The notes under the pieces are model-generated. The model saw nothing but the letters and a program-made list of their open reading frames with translations, made no database searches and was not told where the DNA came from. 7,185 nt of DNA from Candidatus Aminicenantota bacterium (GTDB taxonomy: Bacteria > Acidobacteriota > Aminicenantia > Aminicenantales > Saccharicenantaceae): positions 1 through 7,185 of the forward strand of contig JAPKZE010000321.1 in assembly GCA_026393955.1 (NCBI GenBank), read 5' to 3'. Numbering within the stretch: the first letter of the stretch is position 1; each line of letters opens with the position of its first letter. Shown piece by piece: positions 5,856 to 7,185 of the stretch. A program made the position numbers and the translations under genes.

Positions 5856-6862
5856 CGTCCGGCCGAGCCCAGCACCTCGCGGTTCTTCCGCTTGTACATC
5901 TCGACCAGGGCCGTCCGGGCCGGGCCGAGGTACTTGCGCGGATCGAACTCGGCGGGGGATTCGGCGAAGACCCGGCGGATCGCGGCCGTCATGACCATTC
6001 GTCCGTCCGTGTCGATGTTGATCTTGCAGACGGCCGAGCGGGCGGCCTGCCGCAGCTGGTCCTCGGGGACGCCGACGGCGTCCTTCATCTTGCCGCCGTA
6101 TTTATTGATGGTGTCCACCGCCTCCTGGATGACCGACGAGGCGCCGTGGAGGACGATAGGGAAGCCGCGCAGCTGTTGCTCGATCTCGGCCAGGATGTCG
6201 AACCGCAGGGGCGGCGGGACGAGGATGCCGCGGGCGTCCCGGGTGCACTGCTCGGGCTTGAATTTATAGGCGCCGTGGGAGGTTCCGATGGAGATGGCCA
6301 GCGAGTCGACCGTTGTCCGTTTGACGAAGTCCACAACCTGCTCAGGCTGGGTGTAGGACGAGTGCTCCGCCTGGACCTCGTCCTCGATCCCGGCCAGGCG
6401 GCCGAGCTCGCCTTCGACCGAGACGCCGAGGGGGCGGGCAAGATCGACGACTTGACGCGTTAAAGCGATATTCTCCTCATAGGGGAGGTGCGAGCCGTCG
6501 ATCATGACCGACGAGAAGCCGTTATCGATGCAGGACTTGGCCAGATCGAAGGTGTCGCCGTGGTCGAGGTGGAGGGTGATGGGGATGGCCTGGTCCGCGC
6601 CCTTGGCCTTCTCCATCTCCCGGGCCATGCGCACCGCTCCTTCGGCCATGTAGCGGAGGAGGGTCTGGTTGGCGTACTTCCGGGCGCCGCTCGAGATCTG
6701 GAGGATGACCGGCGAGCGCGTTTCGGCGCAGGCCGTGATGATGGCCTGGAGCTGCTCCATGTTGTTGAAATTGTAGGCCGGCACCGCGTACCGCCCGGCA
6801 AAGGCGCGCCGGAACATGTCGTTGGTGTTGGCGAGACCGATGTCTTTATAAGAGACGGGCAT
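5837..6862 (-). CDS. fba: Class II fructose-1,6-bisphosphate aldolase
   Basis: This 341-residue cytoplasmic enzyme reversibly cleaves fructose 1,6-bisphosphate to dihydroxyacetone phosphate and glyceraldehyde 3-phosphate in glycolysis and gluconeogenesis. The zinc-dependent class II family is evident. Visible motifs are VPAYNFNNMEQ (27-37), TLHLDHGDT (96-104) with the catalytic Asp (~100) and first zinc His (~101), and IDGSHLPYEENI (121-132). Further on are VEGELGRLAGIEDEV (149-163) with the Glu ligand, TSHGAYKF (194-201) and LHGASSV (238-244) with the other two zinc His, and INIDTDGR (281-288), which contacts phosphate. Length fits a complete enzyme. A sugar-specific relative (tagatose-type) is possible, but the motif set and stand-alone context favour the glycolytic enzyme. 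The start at 6862 is fixed by AGGAGGAG 5 nt upstream. A frame extension to ATG 6910 starts upstream of the predicted -10 box and is not transcribed. Confidence 0.97.
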   Translation of the reverse strand: MPVSYKDIGLANTNDMFRRAFAGRYAVPAYNFNNMEQLQAIITACAETRSPVILQISSGARKYANQTLLRYMAEGAVRMAREMEKAKGADQAIPITLHLDHGDTFDLAKSCIDNGFSSVMIDGSHLPYEENIALTRQVVDLARPLGVSVEGELGRLAGIEDEVQAEHSSYTQPEQVVDFVKRTTVDSLAISIGTSHGAYKFKPEQCTRDARGILVPPPLRFDILAEIEQQLRGFPIVLHGASSVIQEAVDTINKYGGKMKDAVGVPEDQLRQAARSAVCKINIDTDGRMVMTAAIRRVFAESPAEFDPRKYLGPARTALVEMYKRKNREVLGSAGRYGQEF

Positions 6863-6867
6863 GGTCG

Positions 6868-6875
6868 CTCCTCCT
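6868..6875 (-). promoter_or_regulatory. Strong ribosome binding site that fixes the aldolase start
   Basis: On the minus strand AGGAGGAG is followed by CGACC and the ATG at 6862. No comparable site precedes the in-frame ATG at 6910. Confidence 0.85.
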
Positions 6876-6898
6876 GGGTCCGTGATGGGAACACCGGC

Positions 6899-6927
6899 AT
6901 GATACCCCATCGACCGGCGCTTTTCAA
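6899..6927 (-). promoter_or_regulatory. fba: Predicted sigma-70-type promoter of the aldolase gene
   Basis: On the minus strand TTGAAA (plus 6922-6927) and TATCAT (plus 6899-6904) are separated by exactly 17 bp; each matches consensus at five of six bases. The start point would be near 6892, leaving a leader of about 30 nt that contains the strong ribosome site. The -35 box lies inside a 15-bp dyad (6918-6932). Confidence 0.7.
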
Positions 6928-6932
6928 AAGCG
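6918..6932. repeat. Inverted repeat over the aldolase -35 box (possible operator)
   Basis: CGCTTTT and AAAAGCG are perfect 7-bp inverted arms around a single central C (6925). Flanking CCGG tetramers (6914-6917 and 6935-6938) add near-symmetry. The dyad covers the whole predicted -35 hexamer of the aldolase promoter, the position expected of a repressor or activator site. The regulator is unknown and binding is inference. Part of the symmetry comes from the TTGAAA box itself. Confidence 0.45.
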
Positions 6933-6938
6933 GGCCGG

Positions 6939-6952
6939 CCGCGGCGCCGCGG
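6939..6952. repeat. 14-bp perfect G/C palindrome between divergent promoters
   Basis: CCGCGGCGCCGCGG equals its own reverse complement. It lies between the -35 box of the aldolase promoter and the -35 box of the promoter reading right, so one bound protein could affect both. In G+C-rich DNA such palindromes arise by chance fairly often, so function is uncertain. Confidence 0.4.
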
Positions 6953-6966
6953 AGGCGCCCCCCGCC

Positions 6967-6995
6967 TTGTCTTTTCGGGGGGGCTTTGGTATAAC
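6967..6995 (+). promoter_or_regulatory. Predicted sigma-70-type promoter of the rightmost gene
   Basis: TTGTCT (6967-6972, four of six) and TATAAC (6990-6995, five of six) are 17 bp apart. The start would fall near 7002, giving a leader of about 22 nt with an AAGGGA ribosome site. The spacer contains a run of seven G (6977-6983). Confidence 0.65.
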
Positions 6996-7023
6996 CCGGG
7001 ACGAACGTGAAGGGACGATCAAC

Positions 7024-7185
7024 ATGATCAAACGCATCGCCGTCCTCGCCGTCTGTCTCCTCGCCTTCGCCGTCGCCTTCGGCGCGGCCCAGGCCCGCAT
7101 CGAAGTCCGCAGGGACGGGGCGTCCACAACGCTCACCGCCGGCGGCCGGGCCGTCGCGACGCTCGTCCCCTTCGCCGAGAAGGAC
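7024..7185 (+). CDS. N-terminal part of an exported protein, 3' end outside window
   Basis: Only the first 54 codons are visible and the frame is still open at the right edge. Residues 1-24 form a clear signal peptide: basic start MIKR, a long Ala/Val/Leu/Phe core, and a small-residue site GAAQA, with likely cleavage after residue 24. The mature start (RIEVRRDGASTTLTAGGR and on) looks like beta-strand sequence, but too little remains to name a family. Start support: a promoter at 6967-6995, AAGGGA at 7010-7015 about 8 nt before the ATG, and a textbook signal peptide beginning at that ATG. The gene is divergent from the aldolase gene and shares its intergenic region. Confidence 0.8.
   Translation, partial: MIKRIAVLAVCLLAFAVAFGAAQARIEVRRDGASTTLTAGGRAVATLVPFAEKD

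Noticed and set aside
5144..6463. Plus-strand open frame (439 codons) spanning the end of the YbjT-like gene and most of the aldolase
   Set aside because: It overlaps two well-identified genes in other frames and has no recognisable domain.
6863..6910. Aldolase start at ATG 6910
   Set aside because: It lies upstream of the predicted -10 box, has no ribosome site, and adds 16 residues absent from the usual class II aldolase N-terminus.
1..7185. CRISPR array, insertion sequence, RNA gene or defence/toxin system
   Set aside because: No spaced direct repeats, transposase or nuclease motifs, terminal inverted repeats, or tRNA/rRNA-like segments were seen. The ankyrin protein alone is not evidence of an effector or defence system.

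Overview
The window is a dense, G+C-rich (roughly two-thirds by eye) stretch of an ordinary bacterial chromosome. Genes lie on both strands with almost no spare sequence. Ribosome sites are of the GGAGG type and the promoters look sigma-70-like. Several products carry a classical N-terminal signal peptide, so the cell exports proteins across an inner membrane. The gene families (secreted RraA-like protein, CIA30 protein, YbjT-like DUF2867 oxidoreductase, class II aldolase, long ankyrin protein) would suit the Acidobacteriota/Aminicenantes type of genome, but that placement is inference; no taxonomic marker gene is present.

Layout. (1) 2-1240 (+): the 3' part of an ankyrin-repeat gene that is open to the left edge. 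(2) 1328-2664 (+): a probable two-gene operon with its own promoter: a two-helix membrane protein of unknown function, then an exported RraA-family protein. A perfect 8-bp hairpin with a GAGA loop sits between them. (3) 3633-2667 (-): a probable two-gene operon of a small four-helix membrane protein and an exported CIA30-domain protein. It converges on the RraA gene with a 2-nt gap. (4) 3718-5855 (+): an exported SRPBCC/START-like protein translationally coupled (ATGA overlap) to a YbjT-like NAD(P)-binding protein with a C-terminal DUF2867 domain. (5) 6862-5837 (-): class II fructose-1,6-bisphosphate aldolase, overlapping the tail of the previous operon by 19 bp. (6) 7024 to the right edge (+): the start of an exported protein, divergent from the aldolase.

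How the parts work together. The only gene with a firmly known pathway role is the aldolase (glycolysis/gluconeogenesis). The rest look like envelope or housekeeping accessory functions: CIA30 proteins are known as complex I assembly factors in mitochondria, and the SRPBCC/DUF2867 pair suggests handling of a hydrophobic ligand. I saw no mobile element, CRISPR array, RNA gene or defence island, and no multi-gene system that I would call new. The most interesting signals are small: divergent promoters with dyads next to the aldolase, a near-symmetric -10 box serving two operons, G/C homopolymers inside promoter spacers, an exported RraA protein that keeps an aldolase-type motif, and two tail-to-tail gene pairs with no room for terminators.
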